From the NCBI RefSeq assembly GCF_009901565.1, contig NZ_WXEW01000013.1:1-64000 (forward strand): a stretch of 64,000 nucleotides of DNA, given 5' to 3'. The position numbers were made by a program, and so were the translations under genes. Source of the DNA: Herbidospora solisilvae. GTDB lineage: Bacteria > Actinomycetota > Actinomycetes > Streptosporangiales > Streptosporangiaceae. Position 1 is the first letter of the stretch. The number at the start of each line of letters is the position of its first letter. Below are positions 38,011 to 46,545 of this stretch, one piece after another. The notes beneath the pieces were generated by a model that had not been told where the DNA came from, did not search any database, and saw only the letters and a program-made list of their open reading frames with translations.

Positions 38011-39029
38011 GACGCGCCTCCTTCCAGCGCGAACCCGGCCTTGATCCACTTGCTCGACTCGATCGACACCCCGATCGCCCGCTCCCCGGGGGCGAGCCCG
38101 GCCAGCGCCCGCTCCAGCTGCAGGAAGACGATGGCGTTGCCGCAGTTGCCCGCGTGGTCGACCACGGAGACCTCCCGGGCGGCCGGCAGCGCCAGCCGGT
38201 CGGTGATCAGCCGGGTCATCCGGCCCGAGAGCTGCGGCGGCAGCACCAGGTCGACGTCGCGGTCGGTCCAGCCGACGGCGCGCAGCAGCTCCAGCAGCAC
38301 CTCCTCGGTCATCTCGGGCACGTGCTTCTCGATCGCCTTGTAGTCCTCGGTCGCCGCCGGGCGGTCGTCGTCGCGGTCGGCGGGGCCGAACCACTCCAGC
38401 ACCGCGCCGGGCTCCCGGCCCAGGCCGACCAGGCGGGTGAACAGGGCCCGCACCTCCGCCGAGCCGGGCGCGGGCCGGGCCGACACCACGGCCGCGCCCG
38501 CCGCGTCGCCGAACAGCACGTAGTTGACCAGCTCGGCCGGGGCCGCCCTGGTCAGGTCGCGGGCCACGTCGTAGAAGCGGGCGATCACGTCGCCGCCGAG
38601 CACCAGCACCGTCCCGGTCTCCCCGGCCAGCAGCAGCTGCCGGGCCACGTCGAGCGCCTGGACGGCCCCCGAGCAGCCCGACTGCAGCTGGAAGGTGCGC
38701 ACCTGGTCGATGCCGAGCCGGTCGGCCACGATGTTCACGGTGGCCGGCATCAGCCGGTCGGGGGTCGCGGTGCCCAGGACGACGGCGTCCACCTCGCCCG
38801 CCGTCACGCCCGCCGCCGCCAGGGCGCGGGCCCCGGCGTCGGCGGCCAGGTCGGCGAGTGTCGTGACGACCTTGCCCGACTCCAGGTCGAGCGCGAGGTG
38901 GCGGGCGTGGGTGCCGATGAAGGCCTCCACCCACTGCTCCCACAGCGCGTCCATGCCGAAGCGCCGGGCCAGCGCCGCGTTGTCCACGGGCGGGCCGGGC
39001 AGCGCCGAGGCGGCCGAGAGGATGTGCAT
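38007..39029 (-). CDS. abyA1: FabH-like KAS III tetronate-forming ligase (AbyA1/RkD type)
   Basis: A 340-residue thiolase-fold enzyme. The nucleophile is the Cys in QSGCSGAVQ (near 118), and the Asn-containing loop reads DHAGNCGNA. Where FabH has HQAN the sequence is PPQLSGRM, so that catalytic His is missing. In RK-682 and related pathways this enzyme joins glyceryl-ACP to the beta-ketoacyl chain, forming one C-C and one C-O bond to close the tetronate and release the chain. ATG 39029 lies 4 bases after the Diels-Alderase stop. No thioesterase is needed for release. Confidence 0.93.
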   Translation of the reverse strand: MHILSAASALPGPPVDNAALARRFGMDALWEQWVEAFIGTHARHLALDLESGKVVTTLADLAADAGARALAAAGVTAGEVDAVVLGTATPDRLMPATVNIVADRLGIDQVRTFQLQSGCSGAVQALDVARQLLLAGETGTVLVLGGDVIARFYDVARDLTRAAPAELVNYVLFGDAAGAAVVSARPAPGSAEVRALFTRLVGLGREPGAVLEWFGPADRDDDRPAATEDYKAIEKHVPEMTEEVLLELLRAVGWTDRDVDLVLPPQLSGRMTRLITDRLALPAAREVSVVDHAGNCGNAIVFLQLERALAGLAPGERAIGVSIESSKWIKAGFALEGGAS

Positions 39030-39033
39030 CGGC

Positions 39034-39438
39034 TCAGCCGGCGAGCAGGATGCGCGCCTCTGCCGAGGCCCGCACGCCGGTCATGCGCCAGGTGCGGAAC
39101 CCGGTGAGGCCCTCGTACCTGCCGCCGGTGCCGGTGGCCGGGTAGTAGACCCACTCGCTGGTCCGCACGTCGTTGAAGTCGGCCCAGCCCTCGGCGTGGA
39201 TGGTGCCGTCGGTCAGCGTGATGTCCTCGGTGTAGTAGGTCATCAGGCCGCCGTCGCCGGGGCGCACGTACTCGATCCGGAACGAGCCGTGGGAGGTGCC
39301 GAGGAGGTTGCCGTCCTCGTCGTAGATCTCGTCGTCGAACGTGCCGGTCTGCCCGATCTGCGGGTCGGCGACCGTGACGTCGTCGACCACCTTCACCACG
39401 ATCTCCTTGGGCGCGCGGATCACGATCTGGTCGGCCAT
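39034..39438 (-). CDS. abyU: Spirotetronate cyclase (AbyU-type Diels-Alderase)
   Basis: A 134-residue protein with no signal peptide. By eye it closely resembles the AbyU sequence as I remember it: EIVVKVVDDV, FRIEYVRPGDGGLMTYY, EGWADFNDVRTSEW and FRTWRMTGVRASAEARILL. AbyU is a small beta-barrel that catalyses the intramolecular [4+2] reaction between the triene chain end and the exocyclic methylene of the tetronate, forming the spiro centre. The aromatic Trp in the FRTWRM segment and the Tyr pair are kept. ATG 39438 has AGAGAGGA eight bases upstream. The gene stands between the RHS gene (17-base gap) and the ligase gene, so it is co-transcribed with the ring-forming enzymes. Confidence 0.94.
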   Translation of the reverse strand: MADQIVIRAPKEIVVKVVDDVTVADPQIGQTGTFDDEIYDEDGNLLGTSHGSFRIEYVRPGDGGLMTYYTEDITLTDGTIHAEGWADFNDVRTSEWVYYPATGTGGRYEGLTGFRTWRMTGVRASAEARILLAG

Positions 39439-39455
39439 GATGAGGTCCTCTCTCG

Positions 39456-42008
39456 TCAGTCCAGGGGGAAGCGGGCCGGGGGTTCGCCCGCGATCAGGGG
39501 GATGCGGTCGCCCGCGCACTCCGGCAGGTGAGGCGGCGGCGGGCCGGGGAAGAAGCGCTCCACCGGGTGACCGCTCAGCACGGCCCAGAAGTCGTGCCGG
39601 GTCGTTGTCGCGGTGTTGACGGGGTCGTTGTCGCGGAAGGTGTAGGGGGCGTACGCCAGGCGGCGCGGGTCGGGCTGGGTGAAGCGGCCCCAGTGGCCGT
39701 TGTAGAGGTGGTCGTCGAGCACGTGCGCGCTGCGCAGCAGCTGGTAGGCGCCCAGGAACCGCAGCGGGTTCAGGGCGGCGGCCGGGCCCTCGGCGGTGAC
39801 GGCGCCGTGGGGGGTGTAGCGGTAGCGGGCGGTGATCTCGCCTTCGGCGCCGACCAGGGCCGCCACCGAGCCCTGGTGGTCGGTCACGATCCAGTGGTGC
39901 GCTCCGCCGGGGGCCGTCAGGGCGATCGGCGTCCCGTCGGGAAGGCGCACCAGGTCGGTGGGCGCGCCGTCGTCGACGACGCGCAGCAGTCCCAGCTCCG
40001 ACCAGGTCAGCACGTGGGTGACGGTCCGGCCGTCGACGGTGGTCTCGGTGATCCGGCGCGGGGCGCGCTGGTCGAGGCCGTCGTAGGAGACGTCCACGAC
40101 CCGGACCCCGCCGAAGACGCCGGTGAGGGTCTGGTGGGTGGGGCTGTAGGCGAACGAGCCGGTCGGGTTGACCTCCTCGACGAAGTCGCCCGCGCCGTCG
40201 TAGGTGAACTCGGTGTCGCCGAAGCGGGTCACCTGCCCGGCCGCGTTGAGCGTGAAGGCGACCTGGCCCAGTCTGACCAGGTTGTGCGCGTGGTCGTAGG
40301 CGTACTCCGTCGCGCCCGCGCGCACCAGGCGGCCCAGCTCCTCGTAGGCGAAGTCGACGGCCGCGCCGTCGATCTCGGCGGTGCGCAGCAGGCCGCCCTC
40401 GTAGGCGTAGCGGGTGGTCAGGAGCGGTTCGCCGTCGGGGCCGCGCACGGTGAGCGCGGTCCGGCGGCCCGACGCGTCGTGCTCGATCTCCTGTACGGCC
40501 GTCCCCAGGTCCACCCGGACCCGCCGCCCGGCGGCGTCATGGGTGAGGCGGGCGACGTGCCCGGCCGGGGTGGTCACCGTCGCGAGCCGCCCGAGGTCGT
40601 CGTAGGCGTAGGACGTGGTGCCGCCGGGGGTGGTGACGGCGAGCAGGTCGCCGTCGGGGGAGTGGTCGTAGCGCACCTCCTCGGCCGGTTCGCCGTCGGC
40701 GGTGCGGACCGACCGGCTGATCCGGGGGCCGCGGCCGGTCCGGGCCCAGGTGTGGGCGTACGACCAGCCGGGGCCGGAGCGGCGGGTGACCCGCCCGAGG
40801 GCGTCGTGGGAGTACGCGGCCAGGACCGTGCCGGTCGCCTCGTCGACGACCTCGGCCAGGCGTCCGGCCGCGTCGTGCCGGTAGCCGACCGTGCGCCCGT
40901 CGCCGCCGGTGACGGCGGTGACCCGCGACAGGCCGTCGTAGGCGTAGCGGACCGGGCCGAGCGGCGCGGGCGGGGTGACGGTGGTCAGGTTCCCGGCGGC
41001 GTCGTAGCCGAAGGAGGTGGTGTGGCCGTTGCCGTCGGTGAACGTCAGCGGGCGGCCGTGCACCGGGTGGTAGGTGCGGATGTCGAGGGGTTCGTCCCGG
41101 CCGGGCGTCAGGGCGCGCACCGGGCGGCCCTCCTCGTCGGTGTCCAGCCGCAGTTCGCGGCCCGCCGGGTCGCGCAGGACGGTGCGCGGGCCGTACTCCG
41201 CGCCGCTCTCCTCCCCGGTGGGCAGCCGCAGCGTGGTCAGCCGGCCCTCGTGGTCGTACGCGCGGGTGACGACGCCGCCGAGGGGGTCGGTCTCCTCGTG
41301 GAGGAGGTCGTCGTCGGTCCAGGCCCAGCGGCGTCCGTCGCCGAGCGCGACCAGGCGGCCTTTCTCGTCGAAGTCGTGGACGGTCACCCGCCCGGCGGCG
41401 TCGGTCACCGTCGTGCGGCCGGGGGAGTAGGCGAGGGCGAGCCGGCCGCCGCCCCAGTCGAGCGTGGTCACCGCCCGCCCCTCGTACCCGAAGGTCAGCG
41501 TGCCGCCGGTGGGGTCCTCCAGGGTGGTCAGGCGGTCGTCGTCGTCCCAGCGGAAGAGGGTCGCCGCGCCGGCGGCGTCGGTGTGCCGGACGGGCCGTCC
41601 GGCCAGGTCGTACAGGAACACGGCGGCCTGCGCGCCCAGCGGGTCGACGATCTTCGTGATCAGGCCTCCGGTGTCGCGGTGCAGGGTGACGACGCGGCCC
41701 TGGTCGTCGACGACGACGGGTTCGCCCGTCCGCCCCCGGACCGGCGCGGGGTCGAGCCGCCAGCCGGGCCCGAGCCCGGCCTCGTGCCGGGAGTCGCCCC
41801 GGTACTCGCTCACCAGCCGCAGATGGGCGCGGGTCCCCGCCACCACCAGGTCCAGCAGGCGCACGACCGGCGTGCCGTCGCGCAGGTCGACCAGCACCTC
41901 GGCGGCGTCGCCGAGGGGGACGCGGCGGACCGCGTGGCGGGCGTGGACGTCCCGGAGTGTGGACACAGGCTGTTCACCCCTCGAATCGGCCGGCATGGCG
42001 AGCCTCAT
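39456..42008 (-). CDS. RHS/YD-repeat protein, first gene of the tetronate operon
   Basis: About 850 residues made mostly of YD repeats (YDxxGRLxxVT and variants: YDLAGRPVRH, YDAAGNLTTV, YDGLSRVTAV, HDAAGRLAEV, YDDLGRLATV). It ends with an RHS core-like segment (PHGAVTAEGPAAALNPLRF, GRFTQPDP, DNDPVN near 760-810). Only about 45 residues follow the core, with no recognisable toxin domain. There is no signal peptide or PAAR/VgrG-type N-terminus. The start may be ATG 42008, or GTG 41966, which has GAGGGG upstream. The 17-base gap to the Diels-Alderase gene and shared strand put it at the head of the operon. RHS proteins build hollow beta shells; a role in the pathway is unproven. Confidence 0.9.
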   Translation of the reverse strand: MRLAMPADSRGEQPVSTLRDVHARHAVRRVPLGDAAEVLVDLRDGTPVVRLLDLVVAGTRAHLRLVSEYRGDSRHEAGLGPGWRLDPAPVRGRTGEPVVVDDQGRVVTLHRDTGGLITKIVDPLGAQAAVFLYDLAGRPVRHTDAAGAATLFRWDDDDRLTTLEDPTGGTLTFGYEGRAVTTLDWGGGRLALAYSPGRTTVTDAAGRVTVHDFDEKGRLVALGDGRRWAWTDDDLLHEETDPLGGVVTRAYDHEGRLTTLRLPTGEESGAEYGPRTVLRDPAGRELRLDTDEEGRPVRALTPGRDEPLDIRTYHPVHGRPLTFTDGNGHTTSFGYDAAGNLTTVTPPAPLGPVRYAYDGLSRVTAVTGGDGRTVGYRHDAAGRLAEVVDEATGTVLAAYSHDALGRVTRRSGPGWSYAHTWARTGRGPRISRSVRTADGEPAEEVRYDHSPDGDLLAVTTPGGTTSYAYDDLGRLATVTTPAGHVARLTHDAAGRRVRVDLGTAVQEIEHDASGRRTALTVRGPDGEPLLTTRYAYEGGLLRTAEIDGAAVDFAYEELGRLVRAGATEYAYDHAHNLVRLGQVAFTLNAAGQVTRFGDTEFTYDGAGDFVEEVNPTGSFAYSPTHQTLTGVFGGVRVVDVSYDGLDQRAPRRITETTVDGRTVTHVLTWSELGLLRVVDDGAPTDLVRLPDGTPIALTAPGGAHHWIVTDHQGSVAALVGAEGEITARYRYTPHGAVTAEGPAAALNPLRFLGAYQLLRSAHVLDDHLYNGHWGRFTQPDPRRLAYAPYTFRDNDPVNTATTTRHDFWAVLSGHPVERFFPGPPPPHLPECAGDRIPLIAGEPPARFPLD

Positions 42009-42242
42009 CTTTGGCCCCGTTTCTAAAGCGCGACTTAACGCCCCCAGAATCCGGTTCGCGGCAATTTGCCGGGATGTTTCGTGCCCGGTCAGCGGGCGAA
42101 GGGCCTCCGGCGCGGCCGTTCCGGACAGGGACTATCCCGGTATTCCGATGGCGCGCTAATCGGACGGGCCGCGATGGTTGGTTATGCTATTCCCTAATTC
42201 CAGTAGGTTTTGTATAGAAACCTTGGGGAGGCTTCCGCGAAG
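42009..42242. promoter_or_regulatory. Divergent promoter region between RHS/tetronate operon and LAL regulator
   Basis: 234 bases without a gene, with an AT-richer stretch at about 42175-42220. GTAGGTTTT at 42203-42211 is also present, in the same orientation relative to the gene, upstream of the SARP gene (46520-46528 on the minus strand). The regulator's ribosome site GGGGAGG is at 42224-42230. No clear -10/-35 pair could be fixed. Confidence 0.5.
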
Positions 42243-44945
42243 ATGACGGTCACCGTTCGCGCTCAGGAGATCCGGCGTCCCGCCCTCGTCAGACACGTGG
42301 AGTTCGACCGCCTGACCCATCTGGTCCGGGCCGCGCGCGACCGCCACGGCCGGGTCGCCGAACTGACCGGCGACCCCGGCGCGGGCAAGTCGTGGCTGCT
42401 CGACGGCCTCGCGGCGGGGGCCCGCCGGGACGGCGTCACGGTGTGGTCCGGCCGCTGCTCCGAAGCCGGGGCCGACCAGCCCTTCCACCCCTTCCTCCAG
42501 GCCCTGGCCGCCTGGCGCGGGCCCGGGGGCCGCATCGTGCCCGCCGCCGCGACGCTGATCGACGTGCTCGGCGCGGCCGGGGACGCCGGGACCACCTCGT
42601 TCGACGGCCGCCACCAGCTCTTCGTCACGGTGCGCCGGGGGCTGGCCGACTGCCTGGCCGCCGCGCCCGGCGACGTGCTGCTGCTCCTCGACGACGTCCA
42701 CTGGGCCGATCCGCTCTCCGTCGCGCTGCTGGAGATGCTCATCCGGCGTCCCGTCGACGGCCCGCTGAGCACCGTCGTCGCCCACCGGCCCCGCCAGTCG
42801 CCGGTCCGGTTGCGCTCGGTGCTCGACCTCGGGGGCGTCGCCTCCGTCGCGCTGGGCCCGCTGAGCTACGGCCAGTCGGCCCGGCTGCTCGACGGCCTGG
42901 CGCCCGAGACGCTCCAGAACCTGCACGACGACGCCATGGGCAACCCGCTCTACCTCACGGCCCTGGCCGGTCAGCAACGCCCGGCCGACGACGGCGGCAC
43001 CTGGACCCGCGGCAGCCTCGGCGCCCGGCTCCTGGCCGAGACCGAGCCGCTGCCGGAGGGCGCCCGGCTGGTGCTCGACGCTGCGGCCGTGCTCGGCGAC
43101 GTCCTCGACGTCGGCGCGGTGGCCGCCGTGGCCGGGGTCGACCTCGACGTCGCCTGCCGGGTGCTGACCGAACTCCGGCGGCGCGACCTGATCAGGCCCG
43201 TCCCGGGCAGTCCCGGCACGCTCACCTTCCGCCACCCGCTCGTCCGGCTCGCCCTGTACGGCGCCGTCGACCCCTGCTGGCGGTCGGCGGCGCACGGCAG
43301 GGCCGCCCGGCACCTGTCGGCCACCGGAGCGCCGCCCGCCGAGGTGGCCCGGCACGCCGAACGCTCCGGCATCCTCTCCGCCGACCCCGCGCTCCTGGTG
43401 GCCGCCGTCCACGACGCGCTGCGCCACGGCCGCCCGGCCGAGGCCGCCCACTGGGTGAGTTCCGCGCTGCGGGTGCACCGCGCCCACGGCGCCGAACCCG
43501 GCCCCGCGTTGTGGCGGCCGGTCGTGCGCGCGCTGGCCGCCACGGGCGACGCCGCCGGGGTGCGCGAGCTGGCCAGGCAGGTGCTCGGCGGCCCGGCCGG
43601 CGCCCGCTCCGTCGCCTTCCTGTCGTCGGTGACCGCCGCGCTCGGCGACGCGGGGGAGGCGCAGGCGCTCGTCCTGGCCGAGCTGACCGCGCGGGGCGAC
43701 GCCGATCCGGCCGCCCGCGCCCTGCTGAACGTGCAGGCCCAGTTCTCCAAGGTGCTGGCCGGGCAGACCCCGGCCCGCGCCGACGTCGAGGCGCTGGCCC
43801 GCGACGCCGCCCACGAGGACCGCGTCACGAGGGCGGGCCGGCTGGCCCTGCTCGGCATGTGCATGGTCATCGGAGGCCACACCGCACGGGCCGCCGAGCC
43901 GCTGCGGGCCGCCGCCCGGCTGCTCGACGGGGCGGAGACGCCGGCGGGCTCCCGGGAGGGCGGCCACCTGCTCGTGCTGGCGTGGGCCGAGGCGCTCATG
44001 GGGTGGTACGACCAGGCCCGCGTCCACGCCGAACGGGCCCTGTCGGGGGCCCGCGAACGCGGCGAGGCGCACCTGATGGCCCCGCTGCTGGGCACCCTCG
44101 GCTACGTCCTGTTCCACATGGGCCGGCCCGCCGACGCGCACACCGTGTCGCTGGAGGCGCGCTCGGTCGCCCACCGCATCGGCCGCGACGACCACGTCGG
44201 CCTGGCCGACGCGCTGATCGCCGCCTCCTGGGCCCGGCTCGGCCGCCCCACCCTGCCGAACGGCCGCGACGACGACCCCGTCGCGGCCAGGACCCCGATC
44301 AACGCCCTGCTGTTCGCCGAGGCGGCGCTGACGGGCGGCGAACCCGGCCGCGCGCTGGCGCTGCTGCTCCCCTACGAGCCGGAGCCGGGCGACCTGCCCG
44401 AGCAGGTGCCCGAGCCGGTCCAGGTCTACGCGGCCTGGTGCTATGAGCTGCTGGCCGCGGCGACCCTGCGCGCCGACGACGGCCAGCACGCCCGCGTCGC
44501 CCGCTGGGCCGAGGCCGCCGCCGACGCCGCGGTCGCCGTCGGGCTGCCGGAGGCCGCCGGATACGCCCGGCTGGCCAAGGGCCACGTGTTCGCGCGGGCC
44601 CGCCGGTGGGAACCGGCCGCCCGCTGCTACGAGGAGGCGCTGGCCCTGCTCGGCGACGGCCCTCCGGGGGGCGCGCGGGCCCGTGACCTCGCCCGCGCGG
44701 CCGTCCACCACCTGGCCCTCGGCCCGCAGGCGGGCCTGGGCGAGCTGACCAGCCGCGAACGCGAGGTCGCCGACCTCGCGGGAGAAGGCCTGAAGACCAA
44801 GGACATCGCCGAGCGCCTGCGCATCAGCCCCCGCACGGTCGACGTCCACCTCAACCGCATCTACGCCAAGCTGGGCGTCGGCTCCCGCGCCGCGCTGGTG
44901 CGCCTGCTCAGCGTGTCGGAACCGCCCGGACCAGGTCCGCGATGA
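42243..44945 (+). CDS. LuxR-family regulator of LAL type
   Basis: A 900-residue large ATP-binding LuxR regulator. The N-terminal ATPase has Walker A GDPGAGKS (near 43-50) and Walker B LLLLDDVHWAD, the middle is helical and TPR-like, and the C-terminus is a LuxR helix-turn-helix (LTSREREVADLAGEG, then IAERLRISPRTVDVHLNRIY). ATG 42243 follows GGGGAGG; an earlier TTG at 42210 is less likely. It is divergent from the tetronate operon and convergent with the thioesterase gene, overlapping it by 38 bases. LAL activators of this kind (abyH in abyssomicin, from memory) switch on polyketide clusters. Confidence 0.94.
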   Translation: MTVTVRAQEIRRPALVRHVEFDRLTHLVRAARDRHGRVAELTGDPGAGKSWLLDGLAAGARRDGVTVWSGRCSEAGADQPFHPFLQALAAWRGPGGRIVPAAATLIDVLGAAGDAGTTSFDGRHQLFVTVRRGLADCLAAAPGDVLLLLDDVHWADPLSVALLEMLIRRPVDGPLSTVVAHRPRQSPVRLRSVLDLGGVASVALGPLSYGQSARLLDGLAPETLQNLHDDAMGNPLYLTALAGQQRPADDGGTWTRGSLGARLLAETEPLPEGARLVLDAAAVLGDVLDVGAVAAVAGVDLDVACRVLTELRRRDLIRPVPGSPGTLTFRHPLVRLALYGAVDPCWRSAAHGRAARHLSATGAPPAEVARHAERSGILSADPALLVAAVHDALRHGRPAEAAHWVSSALRVHRAHGAEPGPALWRPVVRALAATGDAAGVRELARQVLGGPAGARSVAFLSSVTAALGDAGEAQALVLAELTARGDADPAARALLNVQAQFSKVLAGQTPARADVEALARDAAHEDRVTRAGRLALLGMCMVIGGHTARAAEPLRAAARLLDGAETPAGSREGGHLLVLAWAEALMGWYDQARVHAERALSGARERGEAHLMAPLLGTLGYVLFHMGRPADAHTVSLEARSVAHRIGRDDHVGLADALIAASWARLGRPTLPNGRDDDPVAARTPINALLFAEAALTGGEPGRALALLLPYEPEPGDLPEQVPEPVQVYAAWCYELLAAATLRADDGQHARVARWAEAAADAAVAVGLPEAAGYARLAKGHVFARARRWEPAARCYEEALALLGDGPPGGARARDLARAAVHHLALGPQAGLGELTSREREVADLAGEGLKTKDIAERLRISPRTVDVHLNRIYAKLGVGSRAALVRLLSVSEPPGPGPR

Positions 44946-45663
44946 GGCGCGCCGTGCCGGGGGCGTCGTCGGCGATGAAGAAGTGGCCGCCGGGGAACAC
45001 CCGCAGGTCGAATCCGCCGGTCGTGTGGTGCCGCCAGGCCGCGACGTCGTCGACCGGCGCCTCCTCGTCCCGTTCGCCCGCGAAGGCGGTGACCGGGCAG
45101 GAGACCGCCACGCCCGGCGTGTCGCGGTAGCCCGCCAGGGCCAGGTGGTCGGCGCGCAGCGCGGGCAGCACCAGCTCCAGCACGTCGGGGTCGGTGAGGC
45201 GGTGGGCGTCCGTGCCGCCCAGCGCCCGCACCCGCGCCACGAGGGCGGCGTCGCCCGACGGCTCGGGGGAGGGCCGCCACCGCGACGGCGCGCGGCGGCC
45301 CGAGAGGATGAGACGGGCGGGCGCGCCGGGCCGGCCCTCCAGACGGGCCGCGACCTCGTAGGCGAGGGAGGCCCCCATGCTGTGGCCGAGGAACACGCGC
45401 GGCCGGGCCGGCGGCCCGGCGAGCACCTCGGCCAGCCGGTCGGCGAGCGTGTGCAGGTCGGTCACCGGCGGTTCGCGGTGGCGGTCCTGGCGGCCGGGAT
45501 ACTGCACCGCCAGCGTCTCGATCCCGGGGGCCAGCAGCGCCGACAGCGGATACCAGTACGCCGCCGCGCCGCCCGCGTGCGGGAAGCAGACCAGCTCCGC
45601 CGAGGCCGAGGGGCTCGCGTGGTAGCGCCGCAGCCAAATGCCGGCGGCGGACGGGGTGGTCAA
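44908..45663 (-). CDS. Type II thioesterase (editing)
   Basis: About 251 residues of the GrsT/TEII alpha/beta-hydrolase family: CFPHAGGAAAYWYPL at the N-terminus, nucleophile motif LGHSMGASLAYE, acid GERDEEAP, and catalytic His in FPGGHFFI. TEII enzymes clear aberrant acyl groups from polyketide synthase ACPs. No ATG or GTG is near the domain start; TTG 45663, overlapping the SARP stop as TTGA, gives the right length and translational coupling. The 3' end overlaps the convergent LAL gene by 38 bases. Confidence 0.92.
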   Translation of the reverse strand: MTTPSAAGIWLRRYHASPSASAELVCFPHAGGAAAYWYPLSALLAPGIETLAVQYPGRQDRHREPPVTDLHTLADRLAEVLAGPPARPRVFLGHSMGASLAYEVAARLEGRPGAPARLILSGRRAPSRWRPSPEPSGDAALVARVRALGGTDAHRLTDPDVLELVLPALRADHLALAGYRDTPGVAVSCPVTAFAGERDEEAPVDDVAAWRHHTTGGFDLRVFPGGHFFIADDAPGTARLIADLVRAVPTR

Positions 45664-46433
45664 CTGGCCGCCCGCAGGTCGAGCAGGGCGTCGGAGGTCA
45701 GGATCGCGTGGTGCAGCCGCCGCAGCGCCGGGCACGGCTGCACCCCGAGCTCGGCCTGCAGCACCTGCTGCGCCGTGCGGTAGACCTGGAGCGCGTCGGC
45801 CTGCCGCTCCGACCGGTAGAGGGCCAGCATGAGCTGCCGGTAGAACGACTCCCGGAGCGGGTGCTGCGTGATCAGGCCGTTCAGCGGGCCGATCACCTCG
45901 CGGTGCCGTCCGAGCGCGGTGCGCGCCTCGATCGAGAGCTCCAGGCAGTCGAGCCGCTCCTCCTCGGCCCACGCGGCGAACGCGGCCAGCACCGGCCCCT
46001 CGGGCAACTGGTCGAGCACCGGCCCGCGCACCAGCCGCAGCGCCTCCTCGAACTGGGCGAGCGCCTCCTCGTACCGCCCGGCCTGGAGGAAGAGCCGGCC
46101 GTGGCCGACCGCCCGCTGGAAGTCGGCCACGTCGTACTCGGCGTCCCGCAGCCGCAGCACGTAGCCGGACGACCGGGTGACGATCGCGTCCCCCTCGCCG
46201 TGCCCGGCGGCGGCCAGGAACTTGCGGAGCTGGGAGATGTAGACGTGCAGCGCCGCCGAGGCCCGCTGGGGCGGCGACTCCCCCCACAACTCGGTGATGA
46301 GCTGCTCCTTGGTCGTGACCCACTCCGCCCTGACGAGCAGGATGGCCAGGGTCGTCTCCATCTTCGGAGCGCTGAGGAAATGGGACTCCCGGCCGTCGGA
46401 CACACGGAGCGGCCCAAGCAGTTCGTAACGCAT
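45660..46433 (-). CDS. SARP-family pathway activator
   Basis: A 257-residue regulator of the AfsR/DnrI/RedD type. It has an OmpR-like winged helix (about 1-95; MRYELLGPLRV, then TKEQLITELWGESPPQRASA and LHVYISQLRKFL) and a bacterial transcriptional activation domain (about 100-245; SFYRQLMLALYRSERQADAL, then ELGVQPCPALRRLHHAIL). ATG 46433 has AGAGGTG upstream. The thioesterase gene is coupled to it. Direct repeats lie upstream. SARPs bind direct repeats in promoters of antibiotic genes, so this is a likely activator of the cluster. Confidence 0.94.
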   Translation of the reverse strand: MRYELLGPLRVSDGRESHFLSAPKMETTLAILLVRAEWVTTKEQLITELWGESPPQRASAALHVYISQLRKFLAAAGHGEGDAIVTRSSGYVLRLRDAEYDVADFQRAVGHGRLFLQAGRYEEALAQFEEALRLVRGPVLDQLPEGPVLAAFAAWAEEERLDCLELSIEARTALGRHREVIGPLNGLITQHPLRESFYRQLMLALYRSERQADALQVYRTAQQVLQAELGVQPCPALRRLHHAILTSDALLDLRAAS

Positions 46434-46504
46434 CGGCACCTCTGGCGGCAGTGGACTGATGTCCTCCACCCTGTTCGGCCGGGCCGCTCCGCACATCAGC
46501 GAAA

Positions 46505-46533
46505 CTACGTATATCCCCTAAAAACCTACGTAT
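46505..46533. promoter_or_regulatory. Direct repeats CTACGTAT upstream of SARP gene
   Basis: CTACGTAT occurs at 46505-46512 and 46526-46533, start to start 21 bases, two turns of the helix. The segment lies 72-100 bases before the SARP start. The spacing suits a dimeric activator. Confidence 0.5.
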
Positions 46534-46545
46534 TTTGTAGGGAAA

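Noticed and set aside
39456-42008. RHS protein as a polymorphic toxin
   Set aside because: Only about 45 residues follow the core-like segment, with no toxin domain, no secretion signal and no immunity gene on either side.
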